Below are positions 53,410 to 63,307 of a stretch of DNA of 64,000 nucleotides, piece by piece. The stretch's first letter is position 1; each line of letters opens with the position of its first letter. The notes beneath the pieces were generated by a model, which saw only the letters and a program-made list of their open reading frames with translations, ran no database searches and had not been told where the DNA came from. Made by a program: the position numbers and the translations under genes. Origin of the DNA: Thiomicrorhabdus lithotrophica (lineage in GTDB: Bacteria; Pseudomonadota; Gammaproteobacteria; Thiomicrospirales; Thiomicrospiraceae). The stretch is from NCBI RefSeq assembly GCF_029201445.1, contig NZ_CP102381.1, positions 2,356,001 to 2,420,000 of the forward strand. The letters run 5' to 3'.

Positions 53410-53874
53410 ATGCTTAGAGCGCGCCAGACAAAATTTCAAATCAGCATTTATGCACTATCATTTGCGCTTCTACTTTCTCTAAGCGGTTGTTTTGGAATTA
53501 CCCAACCTTCTGATGATGACGTTACCTCTATGGCGACAGAGTATTTTAATCAGGAGTTTGACAACCTATTTAAAGCCGAGGAAGTGTTAAAACAAAATGG
53601 CTACAAACAAAACGATACACACTATGTTGCAGAACTAAAGATTATTGCCACAGCACAACAGTCTTTAGAAGATTACGCTAAAAGCATAATGAATGATTCA
53701 TCGCTTTCTAGTCTTGAGAAAATCACCAATAGCATGGCTATTGGCCTATTTAAAATCACCCTGCCTGAATTTACAGAAGGTGATCAGATTGAATTTGACA
53801 AAAACTATCTATTTATTAAAACTGACAATGGCTGGCTGCTTAAAAAAGAGCTCCAACCAGAAGACCAACTCTAA
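53410..53874 (+). CDS. Small lipoprotein of unknown function
   Basis: The 154 aa protein has an n-region with Arg and Lys (MLRARQTKFQIS), a hydrophobic core (IYALSFALLLSLSGC) and a lipobox LSGC with Cys at about residue 27, so it should be lipid-anchored in the envelope. The mature part is acidic and helical (ATEYFNQEFDNLFKAEEVLKQ). A compact C-terminal segment (QIEFDKNYLFIKTDNGWLLKKEL) may form beta structure. I recognise no family. An AGGAAG site precedes the ATG. It lies 17 bases upstream of luxS and is likely co-transcribed. Confidence 0.78.
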   Translation: MLRARQTKFQISIYALSFALLLSLSGCFGITQPSDDDVTSMATEYFNQEFDNLFKAEEVLKQNGYKQNDTHYVAELKIIATAQQSLEDYAKSIMNDSSLSSLEKITNSMAIGLFKITLPEFTEGDQIEFDKNYLFIKTDNGWLLKKELQPEDQL

Positions 53875-53891
53875 CAATAAGGACATAAACC

Positions 53892-54413
53892 ATGCCATTA
53901 CTAGACAGCTTTACCGTTGACCACACTATCATGAATGCGCCTGCGGTGCGTGTTGCGAAAACAATGACTTCTCCATCAGGCGATACGATTACCGTTTTTG
54001 ACCTGCGCTTTAACAAACCAAATGAAGCTATGATGAGTGAAAAAGGAATTCACACTCTAGAGCATCTTTTTGCTGGTTTTATGCGTAACCACCTAAATGG
54101 TGATGGGGTTGAAATCATTGACATTTCACCAATGGGTTGCCGTACTGGTTTTTACATGAGCTTACTCGGTTCACCTGCAGAAGATAAAGTAGCAAAAGCT
54201 TGGTTAGCAGCGATGAAAGACGTGCTAACAGTAGAGCGAATGGAAGATATTCCTGAACTGAATGAATACCAATGTGGAACTTTTGTTATGCACTCTTTAG
54301 AAGAAGCAAAAGAGATTGCTCAAGAAATCATTGACCACGGTATTGGCGTAAACAAAAACACCGATATTGCATTAAGTGAAGACACATTAAAATCGCTTGG
54401 TAACGAAGTTTAA
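53892..54413 (+). CDS. luxS: S-ribosylhomocysteine lyase LuxS
   Basis: LuxS cleaves S-ribosylhomocysteine into homocysteine and the precursor of autoinducer-2. The 173 aa protein has the metal-binding motif [15 protein letters not shown] (His residues at about 54 and 58), the signature [17 protein letters not shown] with the catalytic Cys, and [13 protein letters not shown] with the third metal-site Cys near position 128. It is followed 12 bases later by the nucleosidase that supplies its substrate. Confidence 0.96.
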   Translation: MPLLDSFTVDHTIMNAPAVRVAKTMTSPSGDTITVFDLRFNKPNEAMMSEKGIHTLEHLFAGFMRNHLNGDGVEIIDISPMGCRTGFYMSLLGSPAEDKVAKAWLAAMKDVLTVERMEDIPELNEYQCGTFVMHSLEEAKEIAQEIIDHGIGVNKNTDIALSEDTLKSLGNEV

Positions 54414-54425
54414 ACAGGGATAATC

Positions 54426-55118
54426 ATGAAAATTGCCATTATTGGAGCAATGGAAGAGGAAGTCACTCTTCTACGCAGCAAACTCGATAATCAAACCACT
54501 GAGCTACATGCAGGGTTTGAATACTACCTAGGTCAAATTAACGGAACGGAAATTGTTCTATTACGTTCAGGTATTGGTAAAGTAAACGCGGCAATCAGCA
54601 CCACAATTTTACTGAACCTTTACAACCCAGACTATGTGATTAACACAGGGTCGGCTGGTGGCTTCCATACGGACTTGAACGTGGGTGATATTGTGATCAG
54701 TAGCTCTGTCTGTCATCACGATGTAGACGTTACCCCGTTTGGTTACGAACTCGGTCAAGTACCAGGCCTGCCAGCGTGTTTTTTACCAGATGAAAATTTG
54801 GTAAAAGCGGCGCAACACAGCATTGAAGCACTTCAAGAAGTGGTTCATATGCACGGCTTAATTGCGACTGGCGATCGTTTTATGCACCAACCTACTGATG
54901 TGACCAATACACGCAACAATTTCCCTGAAATGATTGCCTGCGAAATGGAAGCCGCAGCAGTGGCACAAGCCTGTCACACTTTTGAAAAACCCTTTGTGAT
55001 TATCCGTTCTTTATCCGATATTGCCGGTAAAGAAAATGCTGTCACTTTTGAAAAATACCTAGAACAAGCCGCAACCCACTCGGCTAAAGTCATTTTAGGT
55101 ATGTTAGATCGTATTTAA
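54426..55118 (+). CDS. mtnN: 5'-methylthioadenosine/S-adenosylhomocysteine nucleosidase
   Basis: The enzyme (also called Pfs) removes adenine from MTA and SAH, recycling methyl-cycle by-products and producing S-ribosylhomocysteine for LuxS. The 230 aa protein has IAIIGAMEEEVTLLRSKL at the start, IVLLRSGIGKVNAAISTTILL, VINTGSAGGF, and the catalytic region EMEAAAVAQACHTFEKPFVIIRSLSDIAG. The luxS-mtnN pair gives a compact activated-methyl-cycle unit. Confidence 0.96.
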   Translation: MKIAIIGAMEEEVTLLRSKLDNQTTELHAGFEYYLGQINGTEIVLLRSGIGKVNAAISTTILLNLYNPDYVINTGSAGGFHTDLNVGDIVISSSVCHHDVDVTPFGYELGQVPGLPACFLPDENLVKAAQHSIEALQEVVHMHGLIATGDRFMHQPTDVTNTRNNFPEMIACEMEAAAVAQACHTFEKPFVIIRSLSDIAGKENAVTFEKYLEQAATHSAKVILGMLDRI

Positions 55119-55141
55119 TCTAAACACGCTCTAACAAAACT

Positions 55142-55178
55142 AAAACGCCCGCATTTTACTAAAATTGCGGGCGCTTTT
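55142..55178. terminator. Strong bidirectional terminator between mtnN and the Tad operon
   Basis: CGCCCGCA (55146-55153) pairs with TGCGGGCG (55166-55173), extended by AAAA/TTTT on both sides, so it can stop both the rightward luxS-mtnN transcript and the leftward Tad transcript. Confidence 0.92.
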
Positions 55179-55198
55179 ATTTAAGGTTATAAAACTTA

Positions 55199-55208
55199 CC
55201 AGGCCTGG
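55199..55208. repeat. CCAGGCCTGG palindrome downstream of the Tad operon
   Basis: An exact copy, extended to ACCAGGCCTGGT, that ends one base before the stop codon of the TadG-like gene and 20 bases after the bidirectional terminator. Confidence 0.85.
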
Positions 55209-56582
55209 TTAAACTTCTTGCCAACCTCCCCAAAACATCCAACCGACATATCTCATCTTTTTCATTTCACAATCCAAACCTTCATAAGATCGCTCCCAGT
55301 CCAAGATAGGCCCAAAGAAAAATGCCATCATACGCTGAAAAAAGTTCATCGATACGGCACTACGGCGTTCAATTTCTAAACAACTTTCATACCTCGGTGT
55401 CACACCATCGTTATAAGACAAACAACGAGACATCCCAACATTTCCGCTGCTGGTATCCGCCACGCAAGTGCCCTTGTAACCGACATAGATACCATCATGC
55501 AAAACAACATCATTACTGGAAGAGGCACTATTACACGCAGGATAGGTCGTAGGTATAAACATAAATCCTGGTTTTTCACAGACATAATAAGACTGTGAGG
55601 AAGTGGGGGTAATATCATTTTTTTCAAATGCACTAGTACCGTTTTGTTGTTTGGCTTTTAAATCCGTACTGCTACAGCCAAACATACAGAAAAAACCACC
55701 AAACATTCCACTAAAGCCACTGGTTGATTTAAGCGGATCTTCTCCATCCTTCACACTGACCGGCTGGTGATTCAACACTCGATCAAACTTTTCCCCACTA
55801 TAACTGGCTGAATAAAAGTTAAAGAAACTGGTGGTTTGAGGAGGCCGACCAATCCAAGCATCATTCAATTCAATATATGGGTATTTAGTACTAGTAGAAT
55901 CACTCAGTTTTTCTTCAGAGTAACCATAATTACAATAGTTTTTTCTTGCAACGGAGTCTTTAACAGCAATGGCTGCGGCATCACCTGATGGAATAGGCGA
56001 TAAGTCGGCTTCTGTAAGCTCCTTATCAAGGCAAGCGGTATATCGGGTTTTACAATAACACCCCGAGTCTGCATTTTGATCGGCCTGACCTAGGCCATAT
56101 ATCGCTTTCCCTTGCGGGGTATAAACCCCCATAAAGCTGTCGGTGCTCCAAAGCTGAACTGCCACCGCGCTAAAATCTGGTGGATTGGTTGCTCCTCGTG
56201 GATTTGAGGCATTACTGCTTAAAGCTTCAAAATTGCCAGCCGCATTTAATTTACCAAAGGTAATCTGTTTCTTGATATTCACCGCCTGATCATCTGAAGC
56301 AGTGGTGTACATTTCTACTTTTGATAGAAGATTATTAATCACTATATCGGTTTGATTGCTAGGAATCGTGCCTGCATCAATACCTGCTTTGGTAATGGCA
56401 AGTTCTGAACGCAGCGCAACACTGGCGACTGTAAGAGCATAATTGTCTAACTCTCTATCCAATATTTTGGCATTGCCATACTGCAACATTTGTTGAAAGC
56501 TACCTAGACCAAGAGCAATCGCCATTGCACCAAGCACTGAAATGGCGCCTTTTTGTTTCGTTAAATAATGTGGCGTCTTCAT
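55209..56582 (-). CDS. TadG-like, cysteine-rich Tad-system protein
   Basis: The 457 aa protein begins KTPHYLTKQKGAISVLGAMAIALGLGSFQQMLQYGNAKILDRELDNYALTVASVALRSE, the membrane-anchoring TadG-like (TadE/F-type) N-terminus. A long presumably extracytoplasmic region follows with many cysteines (for example DSGCYCKTRYTACL, FFCMFGCSS, YVCEKPGF, YKGTCVAD, LDCEMKK). The cysteines suggest a disulfide-bonded fold unlike a usual TadG, which carries a von Willebrand A domain. It overlaps tadD by four bases at the end of the tad operon. It may be a minor pilin-associated or surface adhesin component. No further domain is recognised. Confidence 0.72.
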   Translation of the reverse strand: MKTPHYLTKQKGAISVLGAMAIALGLGSFQQMLQYGNAKILDRELDNYALTVASVALRSELAITKAGIDAGTIPSNQTDIVINNLLSKVEMYTTASDDQAVNIKKQITFGKLNAAGNFEALSSNASNPRGATNPPDFSAVAVQLWSTDSFMGVYTPQGKAIYGLGQADQNADSGCYCKTRYTACLDKELTEADLSPIPSGDAAAIAVKDSVARKNYCNYGYSEEKLSDSTSTKYPYIELNDAWIGRPPQTTSFFNFYSASYSGEKFDRVLNHQPVSVKDGEDPLKSTSGFSGMFGGFFCMFGCSSTDLKAKQQNGTSAFEKNDITPTSSQSYYVCEKPGFMFIPTTYPACNSASSSNDVVLHDGIYVGYKGTCVADTSSGNVGMSRCLSYNDGVTPRYESCLEIERRSAVSMNFFQRMMAFFFGPILDWERSYEGLDCEMKKMRYVGWMFWGGWQEV

Positions 56583-57217
56583 TGTTTCTCAATTAGAGTA
56601 TTGACCAATGCTAAATTATTGCTCGCTTTGGTGTTTAAAGGATCCTTACCTAGGGCTTGTTTAAAATAGACTTTTGCTTGTGAATAATCGTTTTGCAAAA
56701 TAGCCGCAAAACCCAAATTATTTAACCCACTAACTTGCTGAGAGATCTTGTCAGAACTTAACCAGGCCTGGTAGATAGGTTCTGCAATATCAAACTCTTC
56801 TTGAATGAGTGCCAAACGCGCCAATTCAGCTTCATCTGAAACCAGTCTATCGTTCGATTTATTTACATGTAACCAAGCAACTAATGCCAATGCGTTTTTT
56901 TGCTGTCCTTCATAAACTTTTGCCAACATACGATAAAGCCGTAAATCGTCATACTGCGCTTTTCTCAGTTTTTGCAATAAGGTTTCTGCCCTTTCATAAC
57001 GCTGTCTATCAATTTCCCACTCGGCTAAATCTAATGCAAACTCATACTCTTCCTGTGCATTTAAGTTGCTGGCCAGTGGCGGTGTTTGAGGTTGTTCAAA
57101 AGCCTTGTTTTCTAACTGACTCAACTTAGTGGGCGATTGTGAGCAACCAGTGGCCATTGCGGACAGAAGCGCAACTAAACTCAATTTAAGCCATCTTGAC
57201 TGTCTATACACTGACAT
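56579..57217 (-). CDS. tadD: TadD-like TPR lipoprotein
   Basis: The 212 aa protein has a lipoprotein signal (LSLVALLSAMATGCSQS) and tetratricopeptide repeats (YERAETLLQKLRKAQYDDLRLYRMLAKVYEGQ, GLNNLGFAAILQNDYSQAKVYFKQALGKDPLNTKASNNLALV). TadD acts as an outer-membrane-associated pilotin-like factor for the RcpA secretin. It overlaps the TadG-like gene by four bases and shares a base with tadC (ATG at 57217, with the previous stop at 57217-57219). Confidence 0.88.
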   Translation of the reverse strand: MSVYRQSRWLKLSLVALLSAMATGCSQSPTKLSQLENKAFEQPQTPPLASNLNAQEEYEFALDLAEWEIDRQRYERAETLLQKLRKAQYDDLRLYRMLAKVYEGQQKNALALVAWLHVNKSNDRLVSDEAELARLALIQEEFDIAEPIYQAWLSSDKISQQVSGLNNLGFAAILQNDYSQAKVYFKQALGKDPLNTKASNNLALVNTLIEKQ

Positions 57218-58113
57218 TAAAACCCTCTCCCTAATAACACCATACGTTCTCCTACCAATAAGATGAGATAAGGCATCATTAAAAATGGCATAATCACCAC
57301 AGCCATTTTGGCTGACGTTTTTGCGGCCTTCTCTTCCAGTAACTGCTCTCTTGTCTGATACATACGTCGTGAAAACTCGCTCAATGCCTCACCAATCGAA
57401 CTACCTAGCTTTTCATTTTGAATGAGCACTTGAACCAAGTTCTGAATATCTTTAGCAGGGTTACGCTGGGCAAACTGTCTTAAAGCTTCTGTTCTCGGTA
57501 CACCTATTTGAATTTGATCTAACAGGTACTCAAACTCAAAACACACTTCAGGATGAACCGTTTTCAACTCCTTAGAAACACGTTTAATGGCGACAAGATA
57601 ACTCAACCCCGCGTTCATACAGATATTACACATATCCAAAAAGTCAGGAAGATGGGTGTTAATTTCAGCTTGACGCTTATTTCCTAAATAAATCAATACC
57701 CTTTCAGGTAAAAGCATCACCACAATCGGTGCAAGAATGACCAACTCCAAACGAACACCGTACCAACTCCATAAACTCATCATGATTAACGCTGTCGCCA
57801 AAATGACCGAATATTTCAAAAAGAAATAAGCACCAATATGATTTTCGCCTCGAAAACCCGCACTGACTAGTTGCTGTTGAGTCACTTCAATATCTTTACT
57901 GTTTTTTGGCCCAATAATCCGCCCAATCGTACACCACCAACATTTTGAATAACGACGGCTTTCAGAAGAGTATTGACTCGCCAACCCGACTCTTGATTTC
58001 AATCGCTCTTTTTGGATTTGTTTTGCTTGTAACAATAATGCTCGACTCACCAACAACCAAGTAAAGATAAATACCGTAACTGCAACAACCAATAACAAAA
58101 CAGCTAACTCCAT
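57217..58113 (-). CDS. tadC: Tad pilus platform protein TadC
   Basis: The 298 aa protein is a type II secretion F-domain inner-membrane protein with helices at the N-terminus (LLLVVAVTVFIFTWLLV), mid-region (YSVILATALIMMSLWSWYGVRL) and C-terminus (VIMPFLMMPYLILLVG). The family segment INTHLPDFLDMCNICMNAGLSYLVAIKRVSKEL and the AKTSAKMAVVIMP end are typical of TadC. With TadB it forms the platform for pilus extrusion. Three bases separate it from tadB. Confidence 0.92.
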   Translation of the reverse strand: MELAVLLLVVAVTVFIFTWLLVSRALLLQAKQIQKERLKSRVGLASQYSSESRRYSKCWWCTIGRIIGPKNSKDIEVTQQQLVSAGFRGENHIGAYFFLKYSVILATALIMMSLWSWYGVRLELVILAPIVVMLLPERVLIYLGNKRQAEINTHLPDFLDMCNICMNAGLSYLVAIKRVSKELKTVHPEVCFEFEYLLDQIQIGVPRTEALRQFAQRNPAKDIQNLVQVLIQNEKLGSSIGEALSEFSRRMYQTREQLLEEKAAKTSAKMAVVIMPFLMMPYLILLVGERMVLLGRGF

Positions 58114-58116
58114 GAG

Positions 58117-59058
58117 CTAAAACCTCATCTTTAACATTTGGCGCAAAATCAAACTACCCATGCCAATCATAAATAGTGAAAATAGAAAGAGATTGAAACC
58201 TAGAGGGTCATGCAAAAAAAAGTTCATGGATTCTCGGTCAAAGAAATATTTGTAAGCAATATATAGAACTGGCGCACCACCAATAAACCAGGCAGTAAAG
58301 CGTGATTCTGCTGTCAATGTCTTCAATTTAGCCTGAAACACTTCTCGTCGTCTCATCAACTTAGCGAGTTCAGAGAGAATGGCCGCCAACTGGCCGCCCG
58401 TTTCCCGTTGTATAATTAAGGTAATGACAAAAAACTGAGCTTCTGGAAGAGAGACTCTACGCTGGAATTCACGCAAAATATCTCGCATATTAATCCCAAG
58501 TGTGAGCTGTTTATTAACCTCTCTCATTTCTTCAGCCAATGGTCCTGTCATATCTTCACCAATCGCATTGATTGCCCCATCGATACCGTAGCCTGATTGC
58601 AATGAACGTACGATTGAATCCAACATTTCTGGAAATTGTTTACGTAGCTCCTTTTGTCGCTGATTGATTTTAAACTGAATATAGCCCATAGGCATAAATG
58701 GTAAAATCAACGCTAATAAAATATGCTCTTCTGTTAATACATTAAATTTAGTGGCTAACACAAAGGAACTAATGAAAAGTAGAATGGCTTGAATAACAAC
58801 TAGACGAATAATGTCTTTTTTATGTGTAATACCTGCTTTTTTAAACAGGCTTGATAACCATAAATACCAGCCCTTATCCTTTTGTTGAAGAAGCTGCTGT
58901 GCCATATTCATATTGTCGTTTGTTACAACACCTACTCGATGCATTAATTCATTAACACGTTTTTGTCTATGACGTTTCTGCTTAAGCGAAATCGCAAAGC
59001 TCATAATGACGAATGGCAGCATAATGGCTAAACCAACAATAACAAAACCTAAGTCCAC
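58117..59058 (-). CDS. tadB: Tad pilus platform protein TadB
   Basis: The 313 aa protein is the larger of the two GspF-like platform proteins. The N-terminal helix (LGFVIVGLAIMLPFVIMSFAISL) is followed by a central helical pair. The F-domain reads FPEMLDSIVRSLQSGYGIDGAINAIGEDMTGPLAEEMREVNKQLTLGINMRDILREF and GGQLAAILSELAKLMRRREVFQAKLKTLTAESRFTAWFIGGAPVLYI. It overlaps tadA by a single base and completes the ATPase-platform set. Confidence 0.93.
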   Translation of the reverse strand: MDLGFVIVGLAIMLPFVIMSFAISLKQKRHRQKRVNELMHRVGVVTNDNMNMAQQLLQQKDKGWYLWLSSLFKKAGITHKKDIIRLVVIQAILLFISSFVLATKFNVLTEEHILLALILPFMPMGYIQFKINQRQKELRKQFPEMLDSIVRSLQSGYGIDGAINAIGEDMTGPLAEEMREVNKQLTLGINMRDILREFQRRVSLPEAQFFVITLIIQRETGGQLAAILSELAKLMRRREVFQAKLKTLTAESRFTAWFIGGAPVLYIAYKYFFDRESMNFFLHDPLGFNLFLFSLFMIGMGSLILRQMLKMRF

Positions 59059-60467
59059 TAAAACACCTCTTTAGAAAAACTAAACAAGTCTTGTGGCAGA
59101 CGATAACCTACCGCTTCACATTTTTTACCGCAAGTTGGACGTAAGCCAGTCGCTTTAAATTGACCTAGCATGGTATCGGTTTGCTTGTCATATTTATTCT
59201 CGTAGACAAAAATTTCTTGTAAAACAACGTTATCCTCTTCAATACCGACCACTTCGGTTACTGATTCAACACGGCGTTTACCATCCTTACCTCGGTTGAC
59301 ATAAATAATCAGGTCAATCGCACTGGCAATCTGTTTGCGAATTGAGGGAGCAGGAATATCCACACCGCTTAAGTTAATCATCAATTCTAGTCGAGCAATA
59401 CTATCTCTAGGGCTGTTTGCATGCAGCGTGGCTAATGAACCATCATGACCTGTATTCATTGCCTGTAACATATCAAGCACTTCGCCACCACGCACCTCCC
59501 CCAATACAATTCTGTCAGGACGCATACGTAATGCATTTTTAAGTAATTCACGTTGCGTGACTTCACCGACACCTTCGGCATTAGGAGGACGTGTTTCAAG
59601 CCGAACCACATGTGTCTGCTGCATTCGCAACTCGGCACTGTCTTCAATAGTAACGGTACGTTCATTTTCAGGGATTAGGCCTGACAACATATTTAGCGTT
59701 GTCGTTTTACCTGACCCTGTACCACCACAGACCAACATGTTTAATCCCGCCTTTACAGCGTAATCCAAAAAGGTAAACATCTGTTCGGTCATCGAACCAA
59801 AGGCAATCAAATCTTTAGGGCGTAAATGTTGTTCGGGAAAACGGCGAATTGAGACACTAATGCCGTCAACCGCCAAAGGAGGAATGATAATATTAATACG
59901 TGAACCGTCAGGCAGTCGTGCATCCACTAAAGGCGACGATTCATCAACACGACGTCCCGTTGAATAGAGCATACGATCCACTTTATTACGTAAATGCTCT
60001 TCACTAATAAACCTAACATCGCTCAGCTCAAGCTGCCCGCTGCGTTCTACATAAATTTGTTTGTAACCATTAATCAAAATATCTGAGATACTTGGATCAG
60101 AAAGCAGAGGTTCAATCGGTCCTAGGCCATAAATCTCATCTAATAATTCAACACCTAACTGACGTACTTCAACTTCTGAAAGAGGGTAACCTAACTCACT
60201 TGCATACTCTCTAACCAACTCTTCTAAACGAGGACGAAGTTCTTGACGAGTTTCTTGGCTATCAGCTTCATAAAAAGCCTCATCTTCTGCTGCCTTTTTT
60301 TGACAGCGAGTTTTAATCTCTAGCAGAGTCGGGTTTTGTGCGAGACTTGAATCCGCTATGGCACGACGAGCAACAGCATCGTTTACTTTAGGCGCTGGAG
60401 ACCCATTGTCATTAGTCAATGGTTTACGCTGCTGTTCAACTTGTATTAAACGGTCACGTAAACTCAT
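59058..60467 (-). CDS. tadA: Tad pilus assembly ATPase TadA (CpaF)
   Basis: The 469 aa hexameric ATPase drives Flp pilus extension and possibly retraction. An N-terminal helical domain (about 40-110) leads to [26 protein letters not shown]. Catalytic motifs follow: Walker [17 protein letters not shown] (about residues 239-254), the Asp box [14 protein letters not shown], Walker [39 protein letters not shown], and the C-terminal [25 protein letters not shown]. It lies one base after tadZ. Length and order agree with CpaF. Confidence 0.95.
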   Translation of the reverse strand: MSLRDRLIQVEQQRKPLTNDNGSPAPKVNDAVARRAIADSSLAQNPTLLEIKTRCQKKAAEDEAFYEADSQETRQELRPRLEELVREYASELGYPLSEVEVRQLGVELLDEIYGLGPIEPLLSDPSISDILINGYKQIYVERSGQLELSDVRFISEEHLRNKVDRMLYSTGRRVDESSPLVDARLPDGSRINIIIPPLAVDGISVSIRRFPEQHLRPKDLIAFGSMTEQMFTFLDYAVKAGLNMLVCGGTGSGKTTTLNMLSGLIPENERTVTIEDSAELRMQQTHVVRLETRPPNAEGVGEVTQRELLKNALRMRPDRIVLGEVRGGEVLDMLQAMNTGHDGSLATLHANSPRDSIARLELMINLSGVDIPAPSIRKQIASAIDLIIYVNRGKDGKRRVESVTEVVGIEEDNVVLQEIFVYENKYDKQTDTMLGQFKATGLRPTCGKKCEAVGYRLPQDLFSFSKEVF

Positions 60468-61727
60468 TTATGGCACCAATATTTTATCGGTAATAATAAC
60501 TGGCTCTTTAACCTCTTTTGGCTGCTTTATTCTGCTCAACAAAGACGATAGCAGTTTATTGACTAAGGATGGTTGCAGCATTTTCTGCTCTATAGGCAAA
60601 TGATAGCTGCCATTATGTAGCATATTCGCAATGCCGCTTAACTGCCTATTTACGATTGAAGAAGGGTTGTAATCTTTTAACAAAACCCCTTCCTTAAGAG
60701 ACTCATTAAAATCCACATAGGCATTGGTGACATGAATAACAGTATCAATATCTAATGAGCCAATCACCTCATCCAACATTTCATCATCATGGCTTGAACT
60801 ACGGTTTAATATCAATTTAATAGACTCTCTTATATAACCCAATTTTTGGGTCAGCTGAATAACTGAATTAACCGCACGCAAAGAAGAAAGAGAAGGCTCG
60901 GCAATCAGTACAATATTGTCTGACTCATCCAAACAGCTTAAAGTCATATCTGACAAGTCACTCGCACAGTCAATAATGACATGATCATAATAACGACGCA
61001 GTGATTGGATAATGGTTTTGATAATATCGCCATTCAAATTATCGAGCTCACTCACTTCTGTAGGAAGAGAAAGCACATATAGTCCAGATTCATGGCGACT
61101 TAATGATTTATAAATTAAATTTTCATCAAAACGGTTTAAGTTATAAACAAAGTCTGTCAATGAATAAAGACGCTTCCCTTCCATATTGAGATATAGAGCG
61201 GTATCTCCCAACGGCATATTCAAATCAACCAATACGGTTCTTCCTTCCGTCATCTCATTAAGATGGGAGGCTAAATTGGTGGCTAGTGCAGTACAACCCA
61301 CGCCACCTTTCAAACTGAATAAAGAAGAAACATTACCATTTTTACCCTGGCGTCGGCGGTCTTGCATATGCAAGATTGAGAGTATATGCAGTACTTCATT
61401 CGGGCATTCAATAAAACCTTGCACGCCTTGATGCGAAGCTTCGATAATAAAGTCCGCATCCTTTTCCTTTAGCAAAACATAAAGCTGAACACCTTTCGCA
61501 ATTGTCAGCAATTGATTAATTTTACTTAAGACTTCATGCGAATCACCTTGATACTCTAAAAGAACCAACTGAATATCTTCTGGCCAGATATGTGGCACTT
61601 CTTGCATAAACTCAGTGTGATATTTAGACATAATTGAAACACGAACAGCTTCTCTCAAATCTTCATCCGCACCAAAATACAATGCTTGCTTTAATGCCAT
61701 GGAGTTTGTCGATAATTCTTGCGTCAT
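60468..61727 (-). CDS. tadZ: Tad pilus localisation protein TadZ (CpaE)
   Basis: The 419 aa protein has an N-terminal receiver-like domain (about 25-125, LVLLEYQGDSHEVLSKINQLLTIAKGVQLYVLLKE). It then has a ParA/MinD-type domain starting SLFSLKGGVGCTALATNLASHL. The deviant Walker A keeps the signature Lys of KGGVG but replaces the second Lys with Cys, as in other atypical TadZ ATPases. VIIDCASDLSDMTLSCLDESDNIVLIAEPSLSSLRAV follows. It marks the pole or site of pilus assembly. It overlaps the secretin gene by one base. Confidence 0.9.
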   Translation of the reverse strand: MTQELSTNSMALKQALYFGADEDLREAVRVSIMSKYHTEFMQEVPHIWPEDIQLVLLEYQGDSHEVLSKINQLLTIAKGVQLYVLLKEKDADFIIEASHQGVQGFIECPNEVLHILSILHMQDRRRQGKNGNVSSLFSLKGGVGCTALATNLASHLNEMTEGRTVLVDLNMPLGDTALYLNMEGKRLYSLTDFVYNLNRFDENLIYKSLSRHESGLYVLSLPTEVSELDNLNGDIIKTIIQSLRRYYDHVIIDCASDLSDMTLSCLDESDNIVLIAEPSLSSLRAVNSVIQLTQKLGYIRESIKLILNRSSSHDDEMLDEVIGSLDIDTVIHVTNAYVDFNESLKEGVLLKDYNPSSIVNRQLSGIANMLHNGSYHLPIEQKMLQPSLVNKLLSSLLSRIKQPKEVKEPVIITDKILVP

Positions 61728-63307
61728 TATGGTGTCTCCAAGCCAATCTTGACCGATAGTTCAGGCAACGCACTTTGCCCCTCGGGCAAAAGCTCGGCAA
61801 TCTTGCCATTCCAAAAACCGTCAGAGATACTCGCACGCACTAAGTTTTCACCTGGTAACGTGATTTTGGCGCCCTTTTCAATCGGCTCAACAAAGGTTGG
61901 TGTAACCAAAATAGCTAATTCTGACTGATCTTTTTCATAGCTAGTTGAGCGAAATAAGGTACCAATGATAGGAATCTCAGATAAAAATGGGACTCTAGAA
62001 ACAGAACTACGTAAATTGTCTTGAATCAAGCCTCCAATGACAAAACTCTGTCCAGCAGCCATCGTAATAGTAGTGTTGGTTTTCCGAGAACGGAAGCCAG
62101 GAACTTGAATAGTCCCAAGCTGATAACCCGCAGTTGCGTCAATATTGCTGACTTCAGGTGCAACCGTCATTTGAATCTGACCCGATTCCGTAATAATCGG
62201 GCTAAAACGCAAACGTATCCCAAACTCTTTATATTCAATCGTAATGGTGTTTTCATTCTGTGCTACAGGAATAGGCACTTCACCCCCGACCAAAAAATCT
62301 GCTGTTTCACCAGACTGAACAATCAGTTCTGGTTTAGCTAGAACACGTGCTAAGTTATTGCCTTCCAATATAGAAAGAACCCCAAACAAATCACCACCCG
62401 TTGGGTTGACACCAATTTGAAAACCATCGGAGTGTGGAAAAGACATGGATGCCGCTGTACCAGCTGCAACTTGATCTACATTCAATAAAAAGCTAGCTGT
62501 AGTCCCTAAGTTACCAGGAGGAAAAATACCAAACTGATCTTTTTTATCACGTAATGCTATACCACTTCTAAATGGATTACCTTTAACTACCTCAGCCACA
62601 CGAACCGATAATTTAATTTGCTGTGGCCCGGTTATGTTAATCATATTCACCACACTCAGACCTAATGCGGACACAACCGAATGAATACGTTTTTTTTGTG
62701 CTTTGTTAGGAACGGTACCTTTTAGCAACACCATATAATTACCCGCTAAAGGCTGAATTTCTAGTTCTCCGCTGGCAGTTTCTGTCTGTAAAATCTGCTT
62801 ATCTTTACGCTTTTCGGTCTTAGCTGTACCTTCACCATCGATTTGATTACCAATCTCATCGATTTGACGGCGCACAGCACCTTCAGAATTAACCCAAATA
62901 TTCTTTAAATCAAATTTAACCGTTCCCTGCGGGTTTAAGTCGGCAAGTAAGGTTTTTAAGGTACTGGTGATTTCTTCACGGCGAGACTGATCCGGTGAGA
63001 CGTTTAATACCACTTGATGATCAGTATTTGGCTTATCCCGGTAAGTCACAATTAACTGCGTTCGCCCAGCGCCTTTTCCAGTAATTAACAACTCTCGACT
63101 ATTTAAAACCTTTGCGGTCGCCAGCTCTGGATTGGCAATTAACGCTCGTTTTAAAGCTTTATCAAACTTAATAATCGTGCTGTCTGTCTCCGTTAAGTTA
63201 TAAACCTTAGCCAGTACGGCATAGACACTCGATGGCATGGCCAATACCGCCAAACTAAAGGCACCAATAAACGCTTTGCGTGTTAACCCCTGCTTGCTTA
63301 TTCTCAT
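61727..63307 (-). CDS. rcpA: Tad pilus secretin RcpA (CpaC)
   Basis: The 526 aa outer-membrane secretin has a signal peptide (KAFIGAFSLAVLAMPSSVYAVLA), a BON-like periplasmic domain (TVPNKAQKKRIHSVVSALGLSVVNMI) and a CpaC-type secretin domain. This includes VAEVVKGNPFRSGIALRDKK, LVQSGETADFLVGGEVPIPV, VPGFRSRKTNTTITMAAGQSFVIGGLIQDNLRSSVSRVPFLSEIPIIGTLF. The VPFLSEIPIIGTLFRS signature is diagnostic. It overlaps cpaB by four bases. It forms the pore for the pilus with the help of TadD. Confidence 0.93.
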   Translation of the reverse strand: MRISKQGLTRKAFIGAFSLAVLAMPSSVYAVLAKVYNLTETDSTIIKFDKALKRALIANPELATAKVLNSRELLITGKGAGRTQLIVTYRDKPNTDHQVVLNVSPDQSRREEITSTLKTLLADLNPQGTVKFDLKNIWVNSEGAVRRQIDEIGNQIDGEGTAKTEKRKDKQILQTETASGELEIQPLAGNYMVLLKGTVPNKAQKKRIHSVVSALGLSVVNMINITGPQQIKLSVRVAEVVKGNPFRSGIALRDKKDQFGIFPPGNLGTTASFLLNVDQVAAGTAASMSFPHSDGFQIGVNPTGGDLFGVLSILEGNNLARVLAKPELIVQSGETADFLVGGEVPIPVAQNENTITIEYKEFGIRLRFSPIITESGQIQMTVAPEVSNIDATAGYQLGTIQVPGFRSRKTNTTITMAAGQSFVIGGLIQDNLRSSVSRVPFLSEIPIIGTLFRSTSYEKDQSELAILVTPTFVEPIEKGAKITLPGENLVRASISDGFWNGKIAELLPEGQSALPELSVKIGLETP

